DNA of 64,000 nucleotides. Origin: Flavobacteriaceae bacterium (GTDB lineage Bacteria; Bacteroidota; Bacteroidia; Flavobacteriales; Flavobacteriaceae). Position numbers and translations under genes: made by a program. Of this stretch, positions 25,911-36,160 are shown in pieces. Location of the stretch: NCBI GenBank assembly GCA_002723075.1, contig PBNJ01000016.1, positions 6,435-70,434 of the forward strand, given 5' to 3'. Position 1 is the first letter of the stretch. Each line of letters starts with the position of its first letter. The notes under the pieces are model-generated. The model was not told where the DNA came from. It saw nothing but the letters and a program-made list of their open reading frames with translations, and made no database searches.

Positions 25911-28900
25911 ATGTTAGCCCTATATTTTAAACAAGCTAAGTACTTTTTAGCCGGATTATCTTTAATATTTTATTCATGTTCATTCGAAGAAAATAAAGTA
26001 GACGCTCTCTTTAGCTTAGTGGAAAATACCACAACAGGAATTGATGTCATAAACAACATTGAAACAACTCGTGACTTAAATGTATTTAAATATAGAAACT
26101 TTTACAATGGAGGTGGTGTTAGCATTGGAGATGTAAACAATGATGGGTTGCCAGACTTGTACTTGACAATAAATAGAGGTCCAAATAAACTATATTTAAA
26201 TAAAGGCAATTTTGAATTTGAAGATATAACTTCAATTGCTGGAGTAGCAGGAACAAAGCCATGGTCAACAGGTGTCGTCATGATAGATATAAATAATGAT
26301 GGTTGGTTAGATATATATGTTTGTAATGCTGGAATAAAAAGTGGAGATGAACAAGACAATGAACTATTTATAAATAATGGTGATGGGACATTTAATGAAA
26401 AGGCCTCGGATTATAATTTGGCTGAAAGTGGAATAACTACTCATGCAGCTTTTTTTGATTATGATCAAGATGGGGATTTAGATGTATACATACTTAATAA
26501 TAGTTTTATACCAGTTACAACTTTAGGATATAATGATAAGAGAGATCTTAGAGATTCGAATTGGGATGTTCCACCTCATTTAAAAGGAGGTGGGGACAAG
26601 TTATTGCGCAATGATAATAACTATTTCACAGATGTTTCAGAAGAGGCCGGTATTTTTGGAAGTCTAATCGGATTTGGCCTTGGTGTTACTTTAGGGGATG
26701 TCAATAAAGATGGTCATATAGATATATACGTATCGAACGATTTCTATGAAAGGGATTACCTATACATGAACCAGGGTGATGGTACATTTAAAGAGAAAAT
26801 CCAGCAATTGGTAAATCATATGAGTCATTCATCCATGGGGGCAGATATGGCAGATTTAAACAACGATGGTTTTGTTGAAATTTATGTTACGGATATGCTA
26901 CCTGAAGGAGATCAAAGGCTGAAAGAAACAACAGAATTTGAAGGGTTTGACATTTATAAGCTTAAACTAGGGAAAAACTTCTATCACCAGTTTATGCAAA
27001 ATACATTACAATATAATAACAATGGAGGTTCATTTTCAGAAATCTCTACCTATGCTGGTGTTGAAGCTACCGATTGGAGCTGGGGCGCATTACTATTCGA
27101 CATGGATAATGATGGATACAAAGATATTTTTGTCTGCAATGGAATTTATCATGAGCTTACAAACCAGGACTTTATGAACTTTTTCGCCAATGATGTTGTT
27201 CAAAAAATGGTTTATTCTGGACAAAAAGAAGAGGTTGAAAATATTGTAAACCGAATGCCCTCAAGGCCAATCCCTAATTATGCGTTTAAAAACAATCATG
27301 ATCTTACCTTCACGAATCAATCAAAAGAGTGGGGGTTTGAAAAGCCAACCTTCTCAAATGGAGCAGCATACGGAGATCTGGATAATGACGGAGATTTAGA
27401 TTTAGTAATAAATAATGTAAATGAACCCATAATGGTTTATAAGAACAAGTCATCTGAAAGGGGGAAAAATTATGTTAAAGTAAGACTTGAAGGAGATGAA
27501 GGAAATATTAATGCTATTGGAGCAAAAGTTAGTGTATACTACAGCAATAAACACGTTTATAATGAACTCATACCAACAAAAGGATTTCAATCTTCAATCG
27601 AATACACATTGAGCATTGGAATTGGGGATGCTAAAATGATTGACTCAATATCAGTAATTTGGCCTGATCAATCAACTACCATAAAAAAATCTATATCAGT
27701 AAATAAACTTCAAATTATTTCTAAAGAAAATTCGTTTAATTTTTCAGAACCTGAAAATCAGGATAACGAAACCTTTTTCAAGAACAAGTTTTTGAATGCT
27801 GAAAAACACAAAGAAGACGTTTTTGTTGATTATAACTACGAGCAATTGGTAACCAAAATGTTATCACGTGAGGGTCCAGCAATTGCTATTTCTGATATTG
27901 ACAACAATGGCTTAGACGACATCTATATCGGAAGTGCTTTTGGTCAAAAATCACAACTTTTATTACAAACAAGTAAGGGTAAATTTATCAGTTCAAATCA
28001 GCCATTTATAGATGACACTTCTTTATTTGAGGATACAAGTGCAAAATTTATCGATGTTGACGGAGATGGGGATAAAGACTTATTTGTAGGATCTGGCGGT
28101 AACAATCCAACAAAAGCAAAAATCAATTATCAAGACCGACTTTATATCAATAATGGGGATGGTGAATTTTTGCATGACAAAGATGCTTTACCGCCTTACA
28201 TTTCAAATTCATCTGTAGTTTCACCTTATGACTATAATAATGACGGAGCAATAGATTTATTTATTGGAAATAGATCTGTAACAGGGGTTTACGGAATTAA
28301 TCCCAGCTCAATCCTTCTAGAAAATAATGGACAAGGCTCATTTAATAATGTAACAAACCTTAAAGCATACGGTCTCAACGAATTAGGAATGGTCACTGAT
28401 GCTGAATGGGTTAACTTAACTGGTGATGCGCGTAGAGAACTAGTAATTGTAGGAACCTGGATGTCACCTGTTGTCTTTGCTTACAATGGGGTTTATTTTG
28501 AAAAAGTTTCATCCTCCCTAGATGATGTAAGTGGGTGGTGGGATGAAGTTTTGAGCAGTGATTTCAACAATGACGGTACAAATGATTTGGTATTTGGAAA
28601 CAAAGGACTTAATTCAATATACATCGGTTCGAATGACTCACCTGCACGCATGTACATAAATGATTTTGACAATAATGGTACTCTTGATCAAATTCATACA
28701 AGAGAAATTAATGGTTTTGATAAGCCAATACATGTTAAAAATGAATTGATATCACAACTGACATATTTAAAGAAGACAAATCTTAAGTTTTCAGAATATG
28801 CAAAAAAAGATATATCCAGTTTATTCTCAAAAGATAAAGTAAACGAATCAATCATTAAGGAAGTAAATGAGACAAAAAGTATTATTGCTTTGAACGAAGG

Positions 28901-29237
28901 AGATTTGAATTTTGCCTTATCACCACTTCCAAGCGAAGTCCAATGGAGTTCTGTAAATACTGGAATTGTAGATGATTTTAATGCTGATGGAAATATTGAT
29001 ATGATACTTGCTGGTGGCGAGAATAACCTAAAGCCACAATTTGCGAAATTAGACAGTGGTTTTGCTTCGTTACTTTTGGGTAATGGAGATGGGACATTTA
29101 AATTTATAACGGTTGAAAAATCAGGTTTACAAATTAAAGGTTCTGTAAGATCCCTTGAAAAAATTAATATGGGAGATAGCCTAGGTTACTTATTTGGAAT
29201 CAATGATGAAAATCCAATATTATATGCTCCAAAATAA
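25911..29237 (+). CDS. Giant FG-GAP/VCBS-repeat lipoprotein with ASPIC/UnbV domain (first)
   Basis: A 1108-residue lipoprotein (lipobox ending Cys23, LIFYSCSFEEN). It contains about 13 calcium-binding D.(N/D).DG..D loops of the FG-GAP/VCBS beta-propeller type, such as DVNNDGLPDLYL (near residue 73), DLDNDGDLDLVI, DVDGDGDKDLFV and DFNADGNIDMIL (near 1021). An ASPIC/UnbV domain lies near residues 520-590 (VKVRLEGDEGN, GAKVSVYYSNK, IDSISVIWPDQ). This suggests two propellers separated by the ASPIC domain. It probably sits on the outer surface as a binding or adhesion module. It is followed by a paralogue in overlapping frame. The exact ligand is unknown. Confidence 0.87.
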   Translation: MLALYFKQAKYFLAGLSLIFYSCSFEENKVDALFSLVENTTTGIDVINNIETTRDLNVFKYRNFYNGGGVSIGDVNNDGLPDLYLTINRGPNKLYLNKGNFEFEDITSIAGVAGTKPWSTGVVMIDINNDGWLDIYVCNAGIKSGDEQDNELFINNGDGTFNEKASDYNLAESGITTHAAFFDYDQDGDLDVYILNNSFIPVTTLGYNDKRDLRDSNWDVPPHLKGGGDKLLRNDNNYFTDVSEEAGIFGSLIGFGLGVTLGDVNKDGHIDIYVSNDFYERDYLYMNQGDGTFKEKIQQLVNHMSHSSMGADMADLNNDGFVEIYVTDMLPEGDQRLKETTEFEGFDIYKLKLGKNFYHQFMQNTLQYNNNGGSFSEISTYAGVEATDWSWGALLFDMDNDGYKDIFVCNGIYHELTNQDFMNFFANDVVQKMVYSGQKEEVENIVNRMPSRPIPNYAFKNNHDLTFTNQSKEWGFEKPTFSNGAAYGDLDNDGDLDLVINNVNEPIMVYKNKSSERGKNYVKVRLEGDEGNINAIGAKVSVYYSNKHVYNELIPTKGFQSSIEYTLSIGIGDAKMIDSISVIWPDQSTTIKKSISVNKLQIISKENSFNFSEPENQDNETFFKNKFLNAEKHKEDVFVDYNYEQLVTKMLSREGPAIAISDIDNNGLDDIYIGSAFGQKSQLLLQTSKGKFISSNQPFIDDTSLFEDTSAKFIDVDGDGDKDLFVGSGGNNPTKAKINYQDRLYINNGDGEFLHDKDALPPYISNSSVVSPYDYNNDGAIDLFIGNRSVTGVYGINPSSILLENNGQGSFNNVTNLKAYGLNELGMVTDAEWVNLTGDARRELVIVGTWMSPVVFAYNGVYFEKVSSSLDDVSGWWDEVLSSDFNNDGTNDLVFGNKGLNSIYIGSNDSPARMYINDFDNNGTLDQIHTREINGFDKPIHVKNELISQLTYLKKTNLKFSEYAKKDISSLFSKDKVNESIIKEVNETKSIIALNEGDLNFALSPLPSEVQWSSVNTGIVDDFNADGNIDMILAGGENNLKPQFAKLDSGFASLLLGNGDGTFKFITVEKSGLQIKGSVRSLEKINMGDSLGYLFGINDENPILYAPK

Positions 29238-32200
29238 AGCATTCTGCATATTTTTTTTAACAATGATTACTTCATGTAATCTAAAAACTCCTTTGTTTAC
29301 TGAAATTGATCCTCTTAAATCAGGAATTGATTTTATAAATGTAGTTGAAGATAATGAAAAGGTAAACATTCTTGACTATTTATATTTCTACAACGGAGGT
29401 GGTGTCGCTGCAGGTGACATTAATAATGATGGCCTAATTGACCTTTTTTTTGTATCAAATCTTGAGGAAAATAAACTTTACTTAAATAAGGGGGATTTTA
29501 AATTTCATGATATTAGTGAAAAAGCCAAAATTAAAGGAAAGTCAAGCTGGAATACAGGCGTTAGCATGGTTGATATTAATAATGATGGTTGGCTAGATAT
29601 TTATGTCTGTTCTGTTGTTGGTATTCATGGTTTTGTAGGACACAATGAGTTATATATCAATCAACAAGATGGTACTTTCAAAGAGCAAGCATCATCATAT
29701 GGACTAGCTATACAAAATTACTCAACATCATCAGCCTTTTTTGACTATGACAAAGATGGAGATTTAGATATGTACCTTCTTAATCACGGAATTCACAATA
29801 CTAGTAACTTTTTTGGAGTTGAACGTAGAGATAGCTATAATGAAATGAGCTCTGATAAATTCTACAAGAATGAAAATGGGCAATTTATAGATGTTACCAT
29901 GGAAACTAATCTTTTTGGTGGAGAGGTAGGCTATGGACTAGCTGTGTGCATAAATGATATTAACTCAGATGGGTGGGATGATATTTACGTGTCAAATGAT
30001 TTTTTTGAAGATGATTATTTATATATAAACCAAAAAAATGGGTCTTTTAAAGAACAATCTCATAAGTATTTGAGCCAAACAAGTCAGTTTTCAATGGGAA
30101 ATGACATATCTGATATCAATCATGACGGGTTGGTTGATATTATCACTCTGGATATGCTTCCAGAAGATGAAAAAGTATTAAAAAACTCACTTGGTGAAAT
30201 CAATTATAATTCCCTAGTCAGAAGAAAATCATTAGGATATAATTATCAATTTCCTAGGAATCATCTACAAATTAATACTGGAGTTGATAAGTTTTTTGAA
30301 ATTGGTCTTTTTTCAGGAATATCAGCCACTGATTGGAGTTGGGCTCCTGTTTTTGCGGATTTTGATAACGATGGATACAAAGATTTGGTCATTTCTAATG
30401 GAATTTATCGAAGACCAAATGATGCAGACTACATTAAATACGTCTCCTCTGAACAAATAAGAACTAAAATAAATAACACACGGCTAGTTGATAATCTAGC
30501 GTTAGAAAAAATGCCCCGAGGTGATGTAAGTAATTATTTTTTCAAAGGGAACAAAGACCTCCTTTTTGATAATGTTAGTGATGTATGGGTAAATCAAAAG
30601 CCTGGACTTAGCAATGGCGTTGTTAGCGCTGATTTAGATAATGATGGTGATCAAGATTTAGTATTTAACAATTTCAACTCTTCTGCTACCGTTTTGAAGA
30701 ATAATTCTAATAACAATAATTTTTTGAAAATTGAGCTCATTGGAGATGATAAAAATCATTTTGGAATTGGTACAAAAATTTATGCATACGCGAATAACGG
30801 AAAACTGTTTTACGAACAACTTCACACTACACGAGGGTTTTTATCAAGTTTTCCACATGAAATTAATATAGGATTAGGGCAATCTAAATTAGATTCTTTG
30901 TTAATAGTATGGCCTGATAAAAAAGAACAACATTTGTATGAATTTCCACAAAATAATATGTTATTATTAGATTACAAAAATGCTACCACAGCCTTAACAA
31001 AACCTCATTCAAAAAAATCTCAATTATTTACAAAACATTATTTTAATAAACTTTCTCACTTGAACACTGAAAAAAGCTTTCCAGAATTTAATCGAGAAAA
31101 ACTAATGCCATACGGAGTCACACAAGAGGGGTCACCTATTGCAGTTGCAGATGTAAATAATGATGGTAAAGACGATGTGTTTTTTGGTGCTAGTAAAGGT
31201 ATAGCCGCATCATTATTTATTAGTTCAAAAAATAATTTTACTAAAAGTTCGAGAACTCTTTTTGAATCTGAAAAACAATATGAGGATGTAGATGCCATAT
31301 TTAGAGATATTGATAATGATGGAGATTTGGATTTGTTTATTGTTTCTGGAGGTGGTGAATATCAAGGTAATTCGAAGTATAGTCGTGATAGAGTATACTT
31401 GAACGATGGTGAAGGAAGCTTTTCTAAAAATACTGAAGTATTACCTCAATACTATCATAACGGTTCAGTTGTAGTTTCTGATGATTTTGATAATGATGGA
31501 GATGAGGATTTTTTTGTGGGCTCAAGATCTGTAACAAATTCATTTGGTAAAATGCCAGAGTCATACCTTTTAGTTAACGAAAACGGCCGTCTAACAATTG
31601 ATTCAGATCAACCACTTAGTGATTGTGGTATGGTGACTGACGCACTTCTATTTGATTTTGACAATGATAATGATAAGGATCTGATTGTTGTAAGCGAATG
31701 GTCGGAAGTAAAGGCGTATATAAACAATAATGGGACTTTCGTAAACTATACAAAAAATATTTTTTCTGATACTCCAAAAGGTCTTTGGCAATCTGTTGAA
31801 ATATTTGATATAGACAAAGATGGGATTAATGAAATTGTGGTTGGGAATGTTGGATTAAATTCAAAATTCTCTGCCTCTGATTTAAATCCCTTAAAGATGT
31901 ATGTATTTGACTTTGATGAAAATGGACAAACAGAAAGTATTGTAGCTGTAGCTAAAGAAGATAATTATTACACAATTGACTCAAAAGATAAGTTGCAAAG
32001 TCAAATGCCTGAACTTATAAGAAAAAAGTTTAACTCATATAATGATATTTCAGGAAAAACAGTTTCTGATATTTTTGGATATTCTATATTAAATAAAGCT
32101 GATTTACATCTAGTGAATGAGTTGCAAAGTGGATATTTTAAAATGATTGATAATAAATATAAATTTTTCCCATTTCCATCTGAATTTCAATGGGGACCAA

Positions 32201-32478
32201 TATCAAATATTAAAAAACTACTTATTAGAGGTATCCCACATATTATTATTACAGGTTCTAAATCTGACTTACCACCATATCAAGGGCTTTGGATATCTCA
32301 AAAAGGTTTTTTAATAGAAAGTCTTGATAAGTATAGTCAATTACATGAAAATGGATTAGAAATTATTCACAAGGAATTGACAGATATAGAGACTATGACA
32401 ATTAATAAAAGAAGTTTTTTAATGACTGGTATTTCGAATGAAAAAATAGAATTTTATAACTACAATAAAACAGAATGA
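29224..32478 (+). CDS. Giant FG-GAP/VCBS-repeat lipoprotein with ASPIC/UnbV domain (second)
   Basis: A 1084-residue paralogue of the preceding gene with the same plan. A lipobox ends at Cys18 (FLTMITSCN). About 13 Asp-rich FG-GAP loops follow (for example DINNDGWLDIYV, DIDNDGDLDLFI, DFDNDGDEDFFV), with a central ASPIC/UnbV segment (LKIELIGDDKNHFGIGTKIYAY and LDSLLIVWPDKK). ATG 29224 gives a good lipoprotein signal and overlaps the previous gene by 14 bp; an in-frame ATG at 29194 is less likely. It is coupled to the next gene by an ATGA overlap. The two proteins align end to end but differ at many positions, so the duplication is old. They may work as a pair. Confidence 0.86.
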   Translation: MLQNKAFCIFFLTMITSCNLKTPLFTEIDPLKSGIDFINVVEDNEKVNILDYLYFYNGGGVAAGDINNDGLIDLFFVSNLEENKLYLNKGDFKFHDISEKAKIKGKSSWNTGVSMVDINNDGWLDIYVCSVVGIHGFVGHNELYINQQDGTFKEQASSYGLAIQNYSTSSAFFDYDKDGDLDMYLLNHGIHNTSNFFGVERRDSYNEMSSDKFYKNENGQFIDVTMETNLFGGEVGYGLAVCINDINSDGWDDIYVSNDFFEDDYLYINQKNGSFKEQSHKYLSQTSQFSMGNDISDINHDGLVDIITLDMLPEDEKVLKNSLGEINYNSLVRRKSLGYNYQFPRNHLQINTGVDKFFEIGLFSGISATDWSWAPVFADFDNDGYKDLVISNGIYRRPNDADYIKYVSSEQIRTKINNTRLVDNLALEKMPRGDVSNYFFKGNKDLLFDNVSDVWVNQKPGLSNGVVSADLDNDGDQDLVFNNFNSSATVLKNNSNNNNFLKIELIGDDKNHFGIGTKIYAYANNGKLFYEQLHTTRGFLSSFPHEINIGLGQSKLDSLLIVWPDKKEQHLYEFPQNNMLLLDYKNATTALTKPHSKKSQLFTKHYFNKLSHLNTEKSFPEFNREKLMPYGVTQEGSPIAVADVNNDGKDDVFFGASKGIAASLFISSKNNFTKSSRTLFESEKQYEDVDAIFRDIDNDGDLDLFIVSGGGEYQGNSKYSRDRVYLNDGEGSFSKNTEVLPQYYHNGSVVVSDDFDNDGDEDFFVGSRSVTNSFGKMPESYLLVNENGRLTIDSDQPLSDCGMVTDALLFDFDNDNDKDLIVVSEWSEVKAYINNNGTFVNYTKNIFSDTPKGLWQSVEIFDIDKDGINEIVVGNVGLNSKFSASDLNPLKMYVFDFDENGQTESIVAVAKEDNYYTIDSKDKLQSQMPELIRKKFNSYNDISGKTVSDIFGYSILNKADLHLVNELQSGYFKMIDNKYKFFPFPSEFQWGPISNIKKLLIRGIPHIIITGSKSDLPPYQGLWISQKGFLIESLDKYSQLHENGLEIIHKELTDIETMTINKRSFLMTGISNEKIEFYNYNKTE

Positions 32479-33338
32479 AAAAATTAAGAATAAAATCAAT
32501 TATTTCTATTATTTGTTTTTCTGTTGGCTTGGCTATTTTTATATATCTTTTTTTTATGCCATATGCATATGTTGTAAATTTTAAAACAAGTCAATCACCA
32601 ATTTCTGTATATAGTTTTGTTCACGAAAACACATTAGATATTTATGAAAATGAAAAAGGAATTTATTTTACCCAAATTTTGAAAAATGAGGATACACAAC
32701 TTCACTGGAGAGTTGAATCTGGTAATAAAGGGTCCGATGTTCAAATAAAGATTGTATTTAATGAATCTAACTTAAAAGAAAAGATTCGAATTTTAACTTT
32801 TAGGTCCTCTTTATTGGAGAAAATATTAAAACGTATCAAAAAAATGTATAAGTCAATGAGTGATGACTTTAAATCATTTAGTTGGACCACGCCATTAAAA
32901 AATAAATTACCTGAAATTAATTGTTTGTGCGTTCAATTAGACTCCAAAATTAGAGAAAAACCAAAATTAATGAATCAAAATGTTGACTTGCTTGCGTATC
33001 ATTCACAAAATAAGTCAAAGCTTCCTCCAAAATTATATATAAACGATATTGATTTTATTAATCAAAAGTTTTCGTACGAATTTTGTTTTCCAATTGGAAA
33101 AAGTGGTGTTTATAAGCCATTACCCGAGGAATTCTACATTAAAAAACAAATTGTGAGTACTTCACATTCAATAGATTTTTATGGTAACTTTGCTGCAACT
33201 CAGCGTTTTTGGGCCAAACTTTATGATTCTTTAAGACTTGAAAATGATAAAATAGATTATCCCGTGGTTGAAGAGTTTTTAGACAGCCCTTTTTCAGGGA
33301 AAGATGACAAGGAATGGAAATCTAAATTATATTTTTAA
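32475..33338 (+). CDS. Membrane-anchored protein with SRPBCC-like and GyrI-like domains
   Basis: A 287-residue protein with one N-terminal transmembrane helix (about residues 9-30). The middle (about 35-150) has a weak SRPBCC-like pattern (LHWRVESGNKGSDVQIKIVF). The C-terminal 100 residues resemble the GyrI/AraC effector-binding domain: YEFCFPIGKSG, a conserved YGNFAATQRFWAKLYDSL and EEFLDSPF..KDDKEWKSKLYF. The ligand pocket would therefore be held at the membrane rather than attached to DNA-binding helices. It is translationally coupled to the FG-GAP gene upstream (ATGA) and followed 7 bp later by the haloperoxidase-like gene. Role unknown; possibly a small-molecule binding protein. Confidence 0.6.
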   Translation: MKKLRIKSIISIICFSVGLAIFIYLFFMPYAYVVNFKTSQSPISVYSFVHENTLDIYENEKGIYFTQILKNEDTQLHWRVESGNKGSDVQIKIVFNESNLKEKIRILTFRSSLLEKILKRIKKMYKSMSDDFKSFSWTTPLKNKLPEINCLCVQLDSKIREKPKLMNQNVDLLAYHSQNKSKLPPKLYINDIDFINQKFSYEFCFPIGKSGVYKPLPEEFYIKKQIVSTSHSIDFYGNFAATQRFWAKLYDSLRLENDKIDYPVVEEFLDSPFSGKDDKEWKSKLYF

Positions 33339-33345
33339 AACAGCT

Positions 33346-34689
33346 ATGCTTCACAGTACTATACCTAAGCTAACTTTTATTTTATTTAAAATCTCAATAG
33401 TTTGTTTATTATTTTCTTGTAATCCCAAAACTACAGAATATAAGCAACTAGAAAACCCTGATTTTTTTCGTGAGGCTGTACAAAACCTCACAGATATTTC
33501 GGTATATGATATTTTTTCCCCCCCTGTTGCATCCAGGGTTTATGTCTATCCAAGTATTGCAGCATATGAAGTGATTGCAAGCGCCTATCCTGATCGATAT
33601 CAATCCTTAGCTGGGCAGTTGAACGGGTTGACTGAAAGTCCTGAAATCTCAGTGAACGTAAACCCGTATTTGGCAGCGATATACGCTTACAATATTGTTG
33701 GTAAAACATTAATTTTTTCCGAAGACAAAATGACTGATTTTCAAAATCAGTTTGAGCAACGTTTAATCGATTTATCAATTCCACGTCGAATTCGAAAAAA
33801 TTCTATGAGATATGCTGAAAAAGTATCTTCACATATTTTGAAATGGTCAAAAACGGACAATTACCACCAGACAAGAACCTTTCCAAAATACACCGTACTT
33901 GAAGAGGACAATTATTGGAAACCCACCCCACCCGATTACATGGATGGAATCGAACCGAATTGGGATCAAATCAGAACCTTGGCAATCGACAGTTCTTCCC
34001 AATTCAGTCCAAAACCTCCTCTGAAATTTGATCTCAGCAAAGGAAGTCCTTTTCAAAAACAATTATTTGAAGTTTATGAAGTGGGAAAAACATTAAGTAC
34101 ACAACAGCGTGATATTGCGAATTTCTGGGATTGTAACCCTTATGTGACTTACCATAAAGGACATGCGATGTTTGCAACAAAAAAAATTACTCCCGGAGGA
34201 CATTGGATTGGAATCACTTCAATTGCTTCAAAAAAAGCTAACAGTGACTTTACAGAAACTGTGGCTGCATTTGCTGAAGTCAGTATCGCACTGTTTGATG
34301 CCTTTATCAGCTGCTGGGATGAAAAATGGAAAACCTTGGTTGTTCGTCCAGAAACACTCATTAATAAATACTATGATGAGGATTGGCTGCCTGTCCTACA
34401 AACACCCCCCTTTCCAGAGTATACAAGTGGTCATTCCGTAATATCAACAGCATCTGCTGAAGTTTTGACAAAACGCTTTGGAAATTCATTTCCATTTTTA
34501 GATACAACCGAAGTTCGATACGGTTTACCCGCAAGGCACTTTAAATCTTTTTTACAAGCTGCAGACGAAGCTGCCATTTCTAGGCTTTATGGTGGAATTC
34601 ATTACCGCATGGCGATTGATCAAGGTGTGGTTCAAGGCAGAAAAGTTGGTCAGTATATCAACCAAAATATTATTACAGAAAAAATCTAA
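33346..34689 (+). CDS. Vanadium-dependent haloperoxidase/PAP2-like lipoprotein
   Basis: A 447-residue lipoprotein (Cys25 in LLFSCNPK) of the vanadium haloperoxidase/PAP2 acid phosphatase superfamily. All anion-pocket motifs are visible: K327 and R334 in KWKTLVVRP, S361-G362-H363 in YTSGHS, and R413 and H419 in SRLYGGIHYRMAID. The larger length and all-helical N-terminal part fit the bacterial vHPO-like group rather than a simple lipid phosphatase. Whether it binds vanadate or acts as a phosphatase cannot be decided by motif. ATG 33346 is chosen because it gives the lipoprotein signal; an in-frame ATG at 33304 lies in the upstream gene. Last gene before the MFS/glycosidase operon. Confidence 0.82.
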   Translation: MLHSTIPKLTFILFKISIVCLLFSCNPKTTEYKQLENPDFFREAVQNLTDISVYDIFSPPVASRVYVYPSIAAYEVIASAYPDRYQSLAGQLNGLTESPEISVNVNPYLAAIYAYNIVGKTLIFSEDKMTDFQNQFEQRLIDLSIPRRIRKNSMRYAEKVSSHILKWSKTDNYHQTRTFPKYTVLEEDNYWKPTPPDYMDGIEPNWDQIRTLAIDSSSQFSPKPPLKFDLSKGSPFQKQLFEVYEVGKTLSTQQRDIANFWDCNPYVTYHKGHAMFATKKITPGGHWIGITSIASKKANSDFTETVAAFAEVSIALFDAFISCWDEKWKTLVVRPETLINKYYDEDWLPVLQTPPFPEYTSGHSVISTASAEVLTKRFGNSFPFLDTTEVRYGLPARHFKSFLQAADEAAISRLYGGIHYRMAIDQGVVQGRKVGQYINQNIITEKI

Positions 34690-34728
34690 ACTCAAACGCA
34701 TACTTTTTTTGTAAAAATCAAGTTATTA

Positions 34729-34742
34729 CGAAAACGTTTTAG
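34729..34742 (-). promoter_or_regulatory. Putative LacI-type operator (site 2)
   Basis: CGAAAACGTTTTAG on the plus strand, containing the perfect palindrome AAAACGTTTT (34731-34740). Read on the minus strand it differs from site 1 (21020-21033) at a single base. It lies 67 bp before the GTG start of the MFS gene, a normal repressor position. Confidence 0.65.
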
Positions 34743-34808
34743 TTTATTTTTTTTTGTGTTTAGGGTTTCCTAAACATAGTTATTTAATAGTTTGCCTATC
34801 TTGAATTC

Positions 34809-36160
34809 GTGAAAAAATCATTGAATTTTTGGCAAATCATTAATATGAATATTGGATTTTTTGGAATCCAATTTAGTTTTGGTTTGCAACAAAGCAATAT
34901 GAGCCCCATTTATAAATATTTAGGGGCAGAGGAGTCAGAATTGCCAATTCTTTGGCTAGCTGGACCAGTAACAGGACTTATTGTTCAGCCAATTATAGGA
35001 GCAATCAGCGATGGCACTTGGAGTCCAAAGTGGGGTCGGCGAAAACCATTCTTTTTAATTGGAGCTATTGTTGCAAGTATCTCCCTTGTTCTAATGCCCT
35101 TTTCCTCTACGATATGGATGGCAGCTGGATTACTCTGGATTTTAGATGCTGCAAATAATATCGCTTTAGAACCATATCGAGCTTTTGTCTCAGACAAGCT
35201 TCCTGAAAAACAGTATTCATTTGGCTTTCTTATACAAAGTTTTTTTACAGGGCTAGGAATCACCCTTGCTAACTTTACTCCCGCTATTCTTGTGATGCTT
35301 GGTTTCTTAACAATGAATGATAAGTTAGAAAATGGAATTCCTCTTGTCACTTACTATGCTTTTTTTGTTGGTGCAGCAGCATCTCTAATTACGATTTTAA
35401 TTACAGTTCTTACCACCTCAGAAATACCCCCTAGTGAAGCTGAAGAAAAGCAATTGAAAGAACAAAAAAAAGAAGGTAGAATTATTCAACGTACATGGAA
35501 TGATATTGTGGGTGCATTATATGAAATGCCAACCCCTATGAAACAACTTATACCTGTCATGTTTTTTTCATGGTATGCAATGTTTTGCTATTGGCAATAC
35601 CTCACTTCATGTTTATCTTTATCTCTATACAATACTACAGATCAAGCATCCCCATATTACGCACAAGCCCAGCTACTAACTGGAAACCTAAACGGGACTT
35701 ATAATATTGTTTGTGTTTTTGTTGCTTTTGCAATGATACCTATTGCGCGTTTTCTCAGAGCAAAAGTTCTGCATTGCATCAGTCTAGTTATTGGAGGAAT
35801 TGGGCTTTTGAGTATTCCAAGCTTAAGTGATCAAGTCGAGATATTATCGATTACAAACCCTTTTGGAAGTGGGAGAATTATCATTTCGCAGATATATCTA
35901 TATGCGATTGCTTTAGGGATAACCTGGGCATCCATGATGTCAATGCCATATCAAATTGTTGCGAGCTCAATCCCAAAAAATAAAATGGGGGTTTATATGG
36001 GTATTTTTAATATGTTTATTGTCATTCCTATGATTATACAAATCATTACTATTCAGTTTGGTGTTTATGATTTGTTGGGAGGAAACCCCATAAACGTAGT
36101 TTTATTGGGTGGCGTTTTTCTTATTTTAGGTGGGCTATCTTCTTTAAGGATTAATCAAAA

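Noticed and set aside
29194-29237. Frameshift splitting one giant FG-GAP gene into two
   Set aside because: Each protein has its own lipobox and a full set of domains, so these are two paralogues overlapping by 14 bp.
33488-34441. Several open frames of 60-100 codons antisense or frame-shifted within the haloperoxidase-like gene
   Set aside because: They lie wholly inside a well-supported gene and show no family features; the same holds for similar frames elsewhere.
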